DNA from: Sphaerotilus mobilis
GTDB taxonomy: Bacteria > Pseudomonadota > Gammaproteobacteria > Burkholderiales > Burkholderiaceae_C
Reading direction: 5' to 3'
Length of the DNA: 64,000 nt
NCBI RefSeq assembly: GCF_004216565.1
Contig: NZ_SGWV01000009.1
Location: 655,330 to 719,329, forward strand
Positions 40,559-49,397 of the stretch are shown piece by piece. The notes beneath the pieces are model-generated. The model searched no databases and was not told where the DNA came from. It worked only from the letters and a program-made list of their open reading frames with translations. The position numbers and the translations under genes are program-made. How positions within the stretch are numbered: the first letter of the stretch is position 1; every line of letters begins with the position of its first letter.

Positions 40559-41509
40559 ATGTTCGAGACCGAACTGAAGTTCCAGATCCCGCCCGAGCGA
40601 CTGCCCGGTGTCCGTCAGGCCCTGGCCACCGTCGCCGCCGGGGGGCTGCGCCTGCGGGCCCGCTACTTCGACACGCCCGACCGTCGCCTCGGCTACGCCG
40701 CGATGGCGCTGCGTCTGCGGCTGGAAGGGGATCGCTGGGTGCAGACCCTCAAGGGGCGCGGTGACGGCATGCTGCAGCGGCTCGATCACGAGGTCGTGCT
40801 CGATGGCGCCGACCCCGCCCGCGCGCCGCTGCTGGACCTGTCGCGTCACGACGGCAACGCCGCTGGCGAGGCGCTGCGGCGCGCCCTGGGCGATGCCGCC
40901 GACCGGCTGGCCTGCCGCTTCGAGACCGACGTGTCGCGCACGCTGGGCCATGTCGAACAGGGTGGCGCCACGATCGAGCTGGCGCTGGATCTGGGCGAGA
41001 TCCGCGCCGGCGCGGCGGTCTGGCCGCTGCACGAACTGGAGTTCGAGCTCAAGGCCGGACCGGTTGCCGGCCTGCTCGCCGAGGCGCGCACCTGGGTCGC
41101 GCAACACGGGCTCTGGCTGGATGTGCGCTCCAAGGCCGAACGTGGCGAGCGGCTGGCCAGCGGCCTCGTGGTCGGTCCGGCCCATGCGCTGCCAGCGACC
41201 GGGGACGGCCGCGCGCCGATGCCGGCTCTGGCGAAGACGCTGGCCGCAGTCCTGGCGAACCTGTCCGATCGGGTCGATCCGCGCTGCGCCAGCGCCGACC
41301 GCCGGGACCACGCACGCTGGGCGCAGGCGGGCCTTGTTCAACTCTGCGAGCGGGGCACCGAGCCGGACCTGGTCGCACGCACCGAGGCGCTCGTCCGGCG
41401 GCTCCAGGCCTTCGGGCCTGACGCCGCAGCCGACCCGGCCGACTGGCTGCGCGATGCCCCCGTGCAAGCGCTCTGGCTGGACTGGATCGGCGCGGCAACA
41501 GGGCACTGA
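40559..41509 (+). CDS. CYTH-domain inorganic triphosphatase, YgiF-like
   Basis: This 316-residue protein starts MFETELKFQIP, carrying the ExExK motif that defines CYTH/triphosphate tunnel metalloenzymes. The CYTH domain spans roughly residues 1-200, with the tunnel motifs RLRLEGDRWVQTLKG and WPLHELEFELKAG. The C-terminal 100 residues resemble a shortened CHAD-like helical region with few of the usual histidines. Hydrolysis of tripolyphosphate, as in E. coli YgiF, is the likely activity. A six-codon longer start is possible but lacks family support. Confidence 0.85.
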   Translation: MFETELKFQIPPERLPGVRQALATVAAGGLRLRARYFDTPDRRLGYAAMALRLRLEGDRWVQTLKGRGDGMLQRLDHEVVLDGADPARAPLLDLSRHDGNAAGEALRRALGDAADRLACRFETDVSRTLGHVEQGGATIELALDLGEIRAGAAVWPLHELEFELKAGPVAGLLAEARTWVAQHGLWLDVRSKAERGERLASGLVVGPAHALPATGDGRAPMPALAKTLAAVLANLSDRVDPRCASADRRDHARWAQAGLVQLCERGTEPDLVARTEALVRRLQAFGPDAAADPADWLRDAPVQALWLDWIGAATGH

Positions 41510-41535
41510 CGCGCCCGCGCGGCGTCGCGGCGGCT

Positions 41536-43296
41536 TCAGGCCGCCACGACGCGGCGCCCGACCGCGCCGGCCAGCACCTTGCGGCTCGTGCTGGCGTCGA
41601 CGGTGTAGGTGCGTGAGGCCACCGTGTCGACATAGACCCAGTTGGCGACACATTCGGCCGCCGTCGCGGTCACCAGCAGGTAGCCGCGCCGGGCGGTGTC
41701 GCAGTACTGCAGCGGCCCGATCAGCTGGGTCAGACCTGCGGCCAGCGCCGCCGGGTCGTCGGTCAGGATGGTCTCGAAACCGGGCGAGCTGACCGACGAG
41801 GTCGCGAACTCGACACCCACCGGGTTGCCCGCGCCATCGTCCAGGTCCGAGGCCCAGGCGTTGTGCGTGTCGCCGGCCAGCACGACCAGGTTCTTGCCCA
41901 GAGTCCTCGCTGCGCCCAGCACCTGCTCGCGGTTGACGGGGTAGCCGTCCCAGGCGTCCAGGTTGTAGGGCAGGCTGGGCTGGGCCAGGATGGCCTGCTC
42001 GGTGGGGGTGAGCGTCAGCGGCGCCGTCGCGGCCTTGGCCGCGATCGCGCCGTAGGCCGACACGCTCACGCCGGTGCCCGGCGTCAGCGCTTCGAACAGG
42101 ATGGGCGCGGGGATGTTCATGCGGCCCATCAGCACCTGCTGGCCCAGCACCTGCCAGGTGGCGGTCGATGCCGTCAGCTGCTGCTGCAGCCACGCTGTCT
42201 GTGTGCTGCCCAGCAGGCTGCGGGCGGGGTCGCTCAGGCTGGTGGTGAAGCCTGCCGCGTCGAAGGCGCCCCCGGCACCGAGGTAGTCGGCGACGTCGAT
42301 CTGCAGCGCCCGGCCGGCCAGCCGGGTATCGAGCATGTGCAGCGAGACCAGGTTGCCGAAATCGAAGCTGCGGTAGATCGTGCCGCGATCGCTGCCGGTG
42401 CGCACCGGCAACCACTCATGCCAGGCCTGCAAGGCGGCGGCCTTGCGATCGGCGTAGAGGCCTTCGGCGGGCGCGGTGTGGTTCTCGGCTCCGTCGGTCC
42501 AGGCGTCGTTGGCGATCTCGTGATCGTCCCAGACGGCGATCATCGGCGCGGCCGCATGCAGGGCCTGCAGGTCGGCATCGCCGCGGTACTGGGCGTGGCG
42601 GGTGCGGTAGTCGGCCAGCGTCAGCAGCTCGCCGGCCGGCAAGACCTCGCGGCCCAGCGCGCTGGCGGTGGCGCTGGCATAACCGGCCCGGTCGTACTCG
42701 TAGAGGTAGTCGCCGAGGTGGACGCAGGCGTCGAGGTCGTCGCGCCGGGCCGCTTCGGCATAGACGTTGAAGTAGCCGGCCGGGTAGTTGGCGCAGGAGA
42801 ACACCGCCAGCCTGACCTGGGCGACCGAGCCGCTGGGCAGCGTGCGCGTGCGGCCCACCGGCGAACGCCGGTCGCCGACGCTGAAGCGATACCAGAAGCG
42901 CGAGCCGGCCGCGAGCCCGGTGGCGTCGACCTTGACGGTCCAGTCGCGGCTGGCATCGGTGCGTTCGATCCCACGGGCGACGACGCGGCTGAAGTCGGCC
43001 GCATCGGCGACCTCCCAGCGCACGTCGACGGCGGCCGGATCTCGCTCCGGGCTGATGCGGGTCCAGAGGATGACGCGGTCGGCCAGCGGATCGCCGCTGG
43101 CCACGCCGTGCCGGTACTGCACCGGCTCGGCATCGTCACCGCCGCCGCAGCCGGCCAGGCCGAGCGTGCCCAGGGCCATGCCGCCGACAGCCAGACCCTG
43201 CAGGAAGCTGCGACGACCGGTGGCGTCCGGTGATGTCGCCGAATGGGCCGTCGAGGGGCCAGTGGAAGGGTTCATGCGAGGGTTCGGCCGGTTCAT
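41536..43296 (-). CDS. phoD: PhoD-like alkaline phosphatase/phosphodiesterase
   Basis: This 586-residue PhoD-family metallophosphoesterase is exported by Tat: GRRSFLQG at 27-34 is followed by a hydrophobic stretch ending LGLAGC, which also gives a lipobox with C50. The N-terminal PhoD domain begins YRHGVASGDPLADRVILWTR. Catalytic blocks are FSCANYPAGYFNVY, HLGDYLYEYD, WDDHEIAND and VLAGDTHNAWASD, all complete. It releases phosphate from phosphodiesters or monoesters outside the cytoplasm. Its ATG overlaps the nuclease stop (ATGA, 43296-43293). It is the last gene of a three-gene phosphorus-scavenging operon. Confidence 0.92.
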   Translation of the reverse strand: MNRPNPRMNPSTGPSTAHSATSPDATGRRSFLQGLAVGGMALGTLGLAGCGGGDDAEPVQYRHGVASGDPLADRVILWTRISPERDPAAVDVRWEVADAADFSRVVARGIERTDASRDWTVKVDATGLAAGSRFWYRFSVGDRRSPVGRTRTLPSGSVAQVRLAVFSCANYPAGYFNVYAEAARRDDLDACVHLGDYLYEYDRAGYASATASALGREVLPAGELLTLADYRTRHAQYRGDADLQALHAAAPMIAVWDDHEIANDAWTDGAENHTAPAEGLYADRKAAALQAWHEWLPVRTGSDRGTIYRSFDFGNLVSLHMLDTRLAGRALQIDVADYLGAGGAFDAAGFTTSLSDPARSLLGSTQTAWLQQQLTASTATWQVLGQQVLMGRMNIPAPILFEALTPGTGVSVSAYGAIAAKAATAPLTLTPTEQAILAQPSLPYNLDAWDGYPVNREQVLGAARTLGKNLVVLAGDTHNAWASDLDDGAGNPVGVEFATSSVSSPGFETILTDDPAALAAGLTQLIGPLQYCDTARRGYLLVTATAAECVANWVYVDTVASRTYTVDASTSRKVLAGAVGRRVVAA

Positions 43297-46250
43297 TTCA
43301 GGATGACGTCACGTTCGACCGCAAGACCGGTCGGTGCGACGTTGCGCAGGGTCAGGTAGGGCAGTGCCGGCAGTCGGCCGGCGCTGCCGTCCAGGTCGAT
43401 GCGCAGCTGGGTGTCACGGCCCACACGCACCAGACGCAGCTGGCCGCCGGCCCAGGCGCTGTCGGGATCGATGCCCAGCGAGCCCAGCAGGCCACGCAGG
43501 TCGAGCCGGTCCTGTCCGGGCACGAAGTCCTGGATCACGTCGCCGGCATGCAGCAAGCGCTCGTAGACGAAGACGTCGCGCCCAGCGCCGCCGCGCAGGC
43601 TGTCCAGGCCGCCGTTGCCGATCAGCACATCGTCGCCACCGCCCGCGTCGATCACGTTGCGCAGCGCGCCGCCGACGATGCGGTCGTCGCCCGGCGTGCC
43701 GGTGACGTTGCCGCGCAGCGGTGCCTCGATCTGCTTGACCAGGCTCAGGCCGATGCGCAGCGGGTCATGGTCCGAGCCGCGATAGACGTCCGGCATCCAG
43801 CCGTCCGGGGCGCAGCTGGCGCAGGCCGGCTGGCGGAACTCGAGGTTGTAGTCCAGCACCGAGGGCTCGTCGGCGTTGATGTGCCATTCGGCCGCGCCGG
43901 TCACCTTGGCACTCAGCGTGGCGCTGGCCAGGGCCTGGTCCAGACGCCCGGCTGCGCCGTCGAAGACGTAGGAATAGCCGGTGCCCGGGATGGGCTCGAA
44001 ACGCGCGACCTGGTCGATCCAGCCCAGCCCGGCCAGCGTGTGGACCGGGTCTTCCTGGGCATAGGCGTTGAAGTCGCCGACCAGCAAGACATCGTCGACG
44101 CCCGTCGCGGCGCGGTGCGCGGCGACGAAGTCATGCAATCGTGCGGCCTGCTGCACCCGCAGCGCGTTCCAGCAGCCCTGCAGATCGCCGAGGTCGATGT
44201 TGAGCGGGTCCTCCACCGGCGTCGGGCAGGAGCCCTTGGACTTGAGGTGATTGACCGCCACTGCGAACCGTTCGCCGTTCAGCGCGGCAAAGGTCTGGAT
44301 CAGCGTCGGCCGGCTGTTGACGGCATCGACGTCCGATTGCGGCAGGCCCACCAGGCTGACGCGGGCCGGCCGGTAGATCAGGGCCACACGGATCGCGTCG
44401 CTGCCAGTGCCTTCGGCCGGAACCGGCACGCTGGCCCAGCTGCCGGCGCCGGCGCGGGTGTTGAGGCCGGCGACCAGGTCGTCGACGGCGACGTTGCCTT
44501 CGTTCTGGATCTCCATCAGGCCGACCACGTCGGCGTCCAGGCCGAGCAGGGCCTGCAGCGTCTTCTCGCGCTGGCGCTCGAACTCGGCCAGGTTGCTGGC
44601 CCCACGGCAGTTGGCCGCCGCGACCACCCCGCCCAGGGCACAGCCTGCACCGCTGGCACCGGCGGCGGTGTTGCCGTTGGTGAAGGTGGTGAAGTGGTTC
44701 AGCACGTTGAGGCTGGCCACGCGCAGGTTGCCGCCGACCTCGGGCGCCGTGGCCGGACGCGGGTTGCTGCGCTCGAACTGCGGCGCCACCGTCGGGTGCA
44801 GCTTGTAGAGCGCGATGCCGGTGTTGGCATTCGTGGCCAGGCCGAAGTCGATGACACCGGTCAGCGAACCGATCAGGCGGTCCCCCGCGCGCACCGTGCC
44901 ATCGGCGGCGGCGTAGGGCATCGGGTTCGGGTTCTGGACCGTGCGGCCGTCGTCGAGCAGCAGGAAGCGGCGCGCGTTCTCGGCCGCCAGATCGGCGATC
45001 GCCTGGGTGCCCGGGCGATGCACGTTGCTGGGCGTGAGGGCCCGCTCGCCCGCGCTCAGCGTGAGCTGGCCATAGCGGCCGAGGAAGAAGTTCTGAGCCA
45101 CCGTCAGGCTGCTGCCGACGATGTCCACCAGCATGCCCTCGTGGCGTTCCAGCGCGTCGTGCGAGTCCAGCGGCAGGCTGATCGAGACCGGGTTGACCGT
45201 GCCGCTGCCCAGCACCCGCGCACTGCTGTTGACCAGCTGCGTGACCGGCCGGCTGGCGGTCGCGGGGTTGCTGGCCGCGCCGGTGTTGAACTCGCTGACG
45301 CGGCCGGTGATCTCCAGCAGCGCGCCCACGGTCACGGTCGGTGCGGCGCCGGTGAACACAAACAGGCCGTCCGAGGTCAGCGGATCGCCGTCGCCCACCG
45401 GGTCCTGGACGAAGTAGCCGTTGTTGGTCAGCAGCGTGACGACGCCCCGGGTGGTGAGCGTCTGGCCGACCCAGGTGCTGACGGCGCCGCTGCCCTGGAT
45501 CGCCGGAATGGGCGTCAGGATCGGCTCGACCGGGGGCGGCGGGGGCGGGGGCGGAGGTGGCGGAGGGGGCGGGTTGACCGGCCCGCCGGCACAGGTCAGC
45601 GCCGGGCTGGCGCCGTGGCGAGGCAGCGGCGCACCGGTGATGAAGTCCGCCGCATTGCTGTCGCTGTCGGTGCAGCCATCGGCCGCGCGCAGCAGGGCCA
45701 GCGTGGCGCTGCTGGCCGGGGCGACCGCCGTCTCGAAGAAGTTGGCCGTGCCGAAGCCGACCAGGTCCTCGATCAGCCCGGCCTGTTCGGCGCTGCAGAC
45801 CGTCGAGCCGCCGTTGCACGCCAGCGCGGTGGCGCTGCGCACCAGCGCCACCTTGCCTGCGGTGCCCGACAGGTTGAGCGTGCCGCTCGTGTCACCGGCG
45901 ACCGGCAACGCCACGCCGTTGGCACCGCTGGCCAGCGTCACCAGCAGGTACTGGCCGGCTTGCAGCGTGAGGTCCGGCAACGGCGTTGCCTGAAAGTTGC
46001 CCGTCCCGGTCGCCGAGGCGTACTGGATCGACCAGCCGGCCACGCTGACAGGCACCGTGGTGGCGTTGTGCAGCTCCACGTAGTCCTGGTTGTAGACCGC
46101 GCCGGCATTGCCGCCGGCACCGTAGATCTGGCTGATGACCACGCCGCTGGGCGACGCGGCGGCGGTGCCGGCAGCCAGCGCAGCGAGGGCGCCGACGAGG
46201 GCGGTCGCGAGCGGGCGGACCGGCGAGGCGGGACGGGTGGGACGCTTCAT
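43293..46250 (-). CDS. ExeM/NucH-type extracellular nuclease with RTX end
   Basis: This 985-residue secreted nuclease has a signal peptide (about 1-33, ending AAASP). A lamin-tail domain (VVISQIYGAGGNAGAVYNQD, about 38-160) comes next, then a 14-proline tract at 227-240. An OB-like region (about 250-400) and an endonuclease/exonuclease/phosphatase domain (about 530-880; VVGLMEIQNEG, LVGDFNAYAQEDP, YRGSDHDPL) follow. The C-terminus has RTX calcium repeats (GGGDDVLIGNGGLDSLRGGAG). The RTX end suggests type I secretion or calcium-dependent folding. Degrading extracellular DNA would feed nucleotides to the co-transcribed phosphatase. Confidence 0.9.
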   Translation of the reverse strand: MKRPTRPASPVRPLATALVGALAALAAGTAAASPSGVVISQIYGAGGNAGAVYNQDYVELHNATTVPVSVAGWSIQYASATGTGNFQATPLPDLTLQAGQYLLVTLASGANGVALPVAGDTSGTLNLSGTAGKVALVRSATALACNGGSTVCSAEQAGLIEDLVGFGTANFFETAVAPASSATLALLRAADGCTDSDSNAADFITGAPLPRHGASPALTCAGGPVNPPPPPPPPPPPPPPVEPILTPIPAIQGSGAVSTWVGQTLTTRGVVTLLTNNGYFVQDPVGDGDPLTSDGLFVFTGAAPTVTVGALLEITGRVSEFNTGAASNPATASRPVTQLVNSSARVLGSGTVNPVSISLPLDSHDALERHEGMLVDIVGSSLTVAQNFFLGRYGQLTLSAGERALTPSNVHRPGTQAIADLAAENARRFLLLDDGRTVQNPNPMPYAAADGTVRAGDRLIGSLTGVIDFGLATNANTGIALYKLHPTVAPQFERSNPRPATAPEVGGNLRVASLNVLNHFTTFTNGNTAAGASGAGCALGGVVAAANCRGASNLAEFERQREKTLQALLGLDADVVGLMEIQNEGNVAVDDLVAGLNTRAGAGSWASVPVPAEGTGSDAIRVALIYRPARVSLVGLPQSDVDAVNSRPTLIQTFAALNGERFAVAVNHLKSKGSCPTPVEDPLNIDLGDLQGCWNALRVQQAARLHDFVAAHRAATGVDDVLLVGDFNAYAQEDPVHTLAGLGWIDQVARFEPIPGTGYSYVFDGAAGRLDQALASATLSAKVTGAAEWHINADEPSVLDYNLEFRQPACASCAPDGWMPDVYRGSDHDPLRIGLSLVKQIEAPLRGNVTGTPGDDRIVGGALRNVIDAGGGDDVLIGNGGLDSLRGGAGRDVFVYERLLHAGDVIQDFVPGQDRLDLRGLLGSLGIDPDSAWAGGQLRLVRVGRDTQLRIDLDGSAGRLPALPYLTLRNVAPTGLAVERDVILK

Positions 46251-46258
46251 GGTGGGGC

Positions 46259-47509
46259 TCAGTCCTTCTTGTGCGAACGGGCGCAGGCGCGCTCGTCGAG
46301 CAGGCAGGCCAGCGCCTTCGGGTCGCTGTCCAGGCGATGCAGCGCCCGCGCGGCCACGGCGGTGTCCGGGTAGTCGGCGAACACGCCGTCGACGCCGTGG
46401 GCGTAGAAGGCCATGTACTCGCGCGCCGGCAGGCCGGCGTCATCGGCCGCCAGGCGACGCTGCTCGTTGCGGAAGGTGTAGGGGTGCACGACCAGGCCGC
46501 GGGCATGGGCGTTGGCGACCACGTCCGTGCCGGGCAGGCGCTGGCGGTCGGCCTCGTTGACGCGGCCGTCACCGTTGATGTCGGTGCAGGCGCCGGCCAC
46601 GACCGTGCAGGCGGTCGGCAGCAGGTAGTACTTCCACGGGCCGACGCCGTCGGCGTAGGTCTTGACCTCGTCGAGACCGGCGGGGCTCAGGATGTCCTTG
46701 AACAGGCCGGTGCGGCCGTCCACGGTCCAGTCGTAGGGACGGTCATAGGGGGCGGTGAAGTCCAGCGAGCCATCAGCGTTCAGGTCGTTGGCATCGACCA
46801 GCTGGACCAGCTTGACGCGGGTCTTGCTGCGCAGGTACTTCAGGTTGGCGGTCTCGAAGCTCTGGATGAAGACCGGCGCGTCGCGGTGGTTCCAGCCGGC
46901 CTTGTCGAGCACGGCCAGCAGGCGGTCTTCCAGGGCCAGGCCGAGCTGCTGGTGGTAGGTCGGGTGCTTGGTTTCCGGGTAGATGCCGACGGTGCGGCCC
47001 TTCTGCGCCGACTTGCGCTTGACCAGCGCGATGACCTCTTCCAGCGTCGGGATCGAGAGCTCGCCGTCGAAGCGGTGATCGCGCTCGCCCACCGCTTGGA
47101 TGGCCCGCAGGGTCTTGATCTCGGCCAGGGTGAAGTCGCTGGCGAAGAAGCCGTTTTCCATCACGCCGTCGACCAGCATGTCGCGGCGGCGGTCGGCGAA
47201 CTGCGGCAGCTGCGAGACGTTGGTGGTCGCGATCAGGTTGGGCTCGTGGCGGGCGATCAGCACGCCGTCGCGGGTGGCGACCAGATCCGGCTCGACGTAG
47301 TCGGCGCCCAGCTCGATGGCCAAGGCATAGGACGCCAGCGTGTGCTCGGGCAGGTAGCCGGAAGCGCCACGGTGACCGATGACCAGCGGGCCGGACGGCG
47401 CGCGCGCGCCGTGATCGTCACGGGCCAGGGCGGGCGCGGCCACGGCGGTGGCAGCGGCAACGGCCAGCGCGACGGCGGCGCGGGCGAACAGGGTGTTCAG
47501 TCGGGACAT
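46259..47509 (-). CDS. glpQ: Glycerophosphodiester phosphodiesterase, secreted, with EF-hand loop
   Basis: This 416-residue enzyme hydrolyses glycerophosphodiesters to glycerol 3-phosphate and an alcohol. It has a Sec signal peptide (cleavage near ALA/RDD) and the GDPD signature [19 protein letters not shown] (43-61), then [21 protein letters not shown] calcium-type EF-hand loop [12 protein letters not shown] (310-321) and a looser one, [10 protein letters not shown] (242-251), lie within the domain. It is the first gene of the operon with the nuclease and PhoD. Upstream lie a hairpin and a degenerate Pho-box-like repeat. Confidence 0.92.
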   Translation of the reverse strand: MSRLNTLFARAAVALAVAAATAVAAPALARDDHGARAPSGPLVIGHRGASGYLPEHTLASYALAIELGADYVEPDLVATRDGVLIARHEPNLIATTNVSQLPQFADRRRDMLVDGVMENGFFASDFTLAEIKTLRAIQAVGERDHRFDGELSIPTLEEVIALVKRKSAQKGRTVGIYPETKHPTYHQQLGLALEDRLLAVLDKAGWNHRDAPVFIQSFETANLKYLRSKTRVKLVQLVDANDLNADGSLDFTAPYDRPYDWTVDGRTGLFKDILSPAGLDEVKTYADGVGPWKYYLLPTACTVVAGACTDINGDGRVNEADRQRLPGTDVVANAHARGLVVHPYTFRNEQRRLAADDAGLPAREYMAFYAHGVDGVFADYPDTAVAARALHRLDSDPKALACLLDERACARSHKKD

Positions 47510-47519
47510 GTCGGATCCT

Positions 47520-47577
47520 CCTTGCGGGTCGGGCGAAAACCCGCAAGGTAGGTTCCGGCCGTGACGGCCCGGTGAAA
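47520..47577 (-). promoter_or_regulatory. Leader hairpin and degenerate Pho-box-like repeat upstream of glpQ
   Basis: CCTTGCGGGT (47520-47529) and ACCCGCAAGG (47539-47548) form a perfect 10-bp stem with a 9-base loop, starting 11 bases before the glpQ ATG. It could hide or expose the ribosome site (AGGATCC lies between). Further upstream, GTGAC (47561) and GTGAA (47572) are 11 bp apart; on the glpQ strand they read TTCAC-N6-GTCAC, resembling two weak Pho-box halves. The hairpin is clear; the Pho-box reading is tentative. Confidence 0.4.
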
Positions 47578-47677
47578 CCCGAGCGAGCGCGGGAATGTCC
47601 CGAGCCGCCCTCGCCGACCCTGGCGCCAACACTCTTTTGCACAACAGACCCCTGCCCCCGAGGTCGATAATTCCGCG

Positions 47678-48580
47678 ATGCGATTGCACTTCACCAAGAT
47701 GCAGGGCGCCGGCAACGACTTTGTCGTGCTGGACGCCACCCGCGCGCCGCTGGCGCTGTCGGCGGCCGACTACCGCTTTCTGGGCGACCGGCGCTTCGGC
47801 GTCGGGGCCGACCAGATCCTGGTGGTCGAGCGCAGCAGCACGCCGGGCGTCGACTTCCGCTACCGCATCTTCAACGGCGGCAGCGGCGACGAGGTCGAGC
47901 AGTGCGGCAACGGCGCGCGCTGCTTCGCCCGCTTCGTGCGCGACACCGGGCTGACGCTGGCCAGCAGCGTCAAGGTCGAGACCGTCAACAGCCTGATCGA
48001 GCTGCATGTGCAGCCGGATGGCCGCGTCACCGTCGACATGAACCAGCCGGTCTTCGCGCACGAGCGCATCCCCTTCGACGCCCACGGTCTGAGCCCGCGT
48101 CCGCACAACGGCCATTCGAGCGACAAGGCCGATGGCTACGACCTCTGGCCGCTGGCACTGCCCGGTGCCAGCCTGCCGTCGGTCGACGTCGCGGTGCTGT
48201 CGATGGGCAACCCCCACGCGGTCCAGCGGGTGCACGACGTCGACACCGCGCCGGTGGCCGAGATCGGCCCGCTGGTCGAAGGCCACGCCCGCTTTCCGCG
48301 CCGGGTCAACGCCGGCTTCCTGCAGGTCGTCTCGCGCCGCGAGGTCCGCCTGCGTGTGTACGAACGCGGGGCCGGCGAGACGCTCGCCTGCGGCACCGGC
48401 GCCTGCGCGGCGGTGGTCGCCGGCATCCGGCTGGGCTGGCTCGATGCCGAGGTCGATGTGCACACCCGTGGCGGCTTGCTCACCATCGCCTGGGCCGGCC
48501 TGGGCCACCCGGTCCTGATGACCGGCCCGGCGCAGACCGTCTACACCGGCGAGATCCAACTACCTGACCATGTCGCATGA
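47678..48580 (+). CDS. dapF: Diaminopimelate epimerase
   Basis: This 300-residue enzyme interconverts LL- and meso-diaminopimelate for lysine and peptidoglycan synthesis. It opens [20 protein letters not shown]. The two catalytic cysteines are C76 in [13 protein letters not shown] and C238 in [12 protein letters not shown]. Length and motifs are standard. It is followed by a DUF484 gene and xerC, an order conserved across many Proteobacteria. Confidence 0.97.
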   Translation: MRLHFTKMQGAGNDFVVLDATRAPLALSAADYRFLGDRRFGVGADQILVVERSSTPGVDFRYRIFNGGSGDEVEQCGNGARCFARFVRDTGLTLASSVKVETVNSLIELHVQPDGRVTVDMNQPVFAHERIPFDAHGLSPRPHNGHSSDKADGYDLWPLALPGASLPSVDVAVLSMGNPHAVQRVHDVDTAPVAEIGPLVEGHARFPRRVNAGFLQVVSRREVRLRVYERGAGETLACGTGACAAVVAGIRLGWLDAEVDVHTRGGLLTIAWAGLGHPVLMTGPAQTVYTGEIQLPDHVA

Positions 48581-48644
48581 AGACCCTTGTTGACCAGAAG
48601 TTGCGGCGGGCCGAGCGCCGGGCCGTTCCCAAGCAGGCCTGCAT

Positions 48645-48684
48645 CCCCTCGGGGGAGCGGCCGATGTACCCATCGGACGAGGGG
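48645..48684. repeat. Nested palindrome between dapF and the DUF484 gene
   Basis: CCCCTC (48645-48650) pairs with GAGGGG (48679-48684) around an inner CCGATG/CATCGG stem (48661-48666/48671-48676). The structure ends five bases before the DUF484 ATG. Its C-run/G-run edges resemble the other intergenic elements of this window. It may form a hairpin over the ribosome site. A short frame overlapping it from 48587 has no family features. Confidence 0.5.
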
Positions 48685-48689
48685 CGCCC

Positions 48690-49370
48690 ATGACCATCCA
48701 GGGCATCACAGAGACCGACATCGCCAACTACCTGGCCAACACCCCGGGTTTCTTCGAGCGCCATGCCGAGTTGCTCGCCAGCGTCGAGCTGGCCAACCCG
48801 CATGGCCAGCGGGCGGTGTCGCTGCAACAGCGCCAGATGGAGATGCTGCGCGAGCGCATCCGCGGGCTGGAGCGCCGCATCATGGACATGATCCGCCATG
48901 GTCAAGAGAACGCCGGCCTGGCCGACCGCCTGCACCACTGGACCCGCTGCCTGATGCTGGTCGATGAGCCGGCCGACCTGCCCGACGTGCTGGTCGACGA
49001 CCTGCGCGAGCAGTTCCAGATCCCGCAAGCGGCGATCCGCCTGTGGGACCTGGCGCCCGAACACGCCGAGCGGCCGTGGGCCGCCGACATCGCCGACGAG
49101 GTGCGCAGCTTCGCCGCCGGCCTGACCCAGCCCTACTGCGGCGCCAACGCGGCCTTCGAGGCCGTGCACTGGCTGCCTGATGCGGCCAGCATCGCCTCGC
49201 TGGCGCTGATCCCGATCCGGCCCGATGCCGCCAGCCCGGTCTACGGCCTGCTCGTGCTGGGCTCGCCCGACCCGACCCGCTACAGCGCCGACATGGGCAC
49301 CGACTTCCTCACCCGCATCGGCGAACTCGCCGGTGCCGCGCTGAGCCGGCTGCTGCCCGAGCCGGTCTGA
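48690..49370 (+). CDS. DUF484 (YigA-like) family protein
   Basis: This 226-residue GAF-like protein of unknown function starts DIANYLANTPGFFERHAELL, the DUF484 signature, followed by a helical segment (QRQMEMLRERIRGLERRIMD) and a GAF-type domain with LALIPIRPD and GLLVLGSPDPTRYSADMGT. It sits between dapF and xerC, as in E. coli (yigA), which supports the assignment although no activity is known. Confidence 0.9.
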   Translation: MTIQGITETDIANYLANTPGFFERHAELLASVELANPHGQRAVSLQQRQMEMLRERIRGLERRIMDMIRHGQENAGLADRLHHWTRCLMLVDEPADLPDVLVDDLREQFQIPQAAIRLWDLAPEHAERPWAADIADEVRSFAAGLTQPYCGANAAFEAVHWLPDAASIASLALIPIRPDAASPVYGLLVLGSPDPTRYSADMGTDFLTRIGELAGAALSRLLPEPV

Positions 49371-49397
49371 GTTCGCCGCGCATTGAGTTCATTGCAC

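Noticed and set aside
43230..46373. A 1047-codon plus-strand open frame
   Set aside because: It lies opposite the ExeM/NucH nuclease gene, whose lamin-tail, phosphatase and RTX domains are clear. The antisense product is low-complexity (Arg/Ala/Gly/His/Gln rich).
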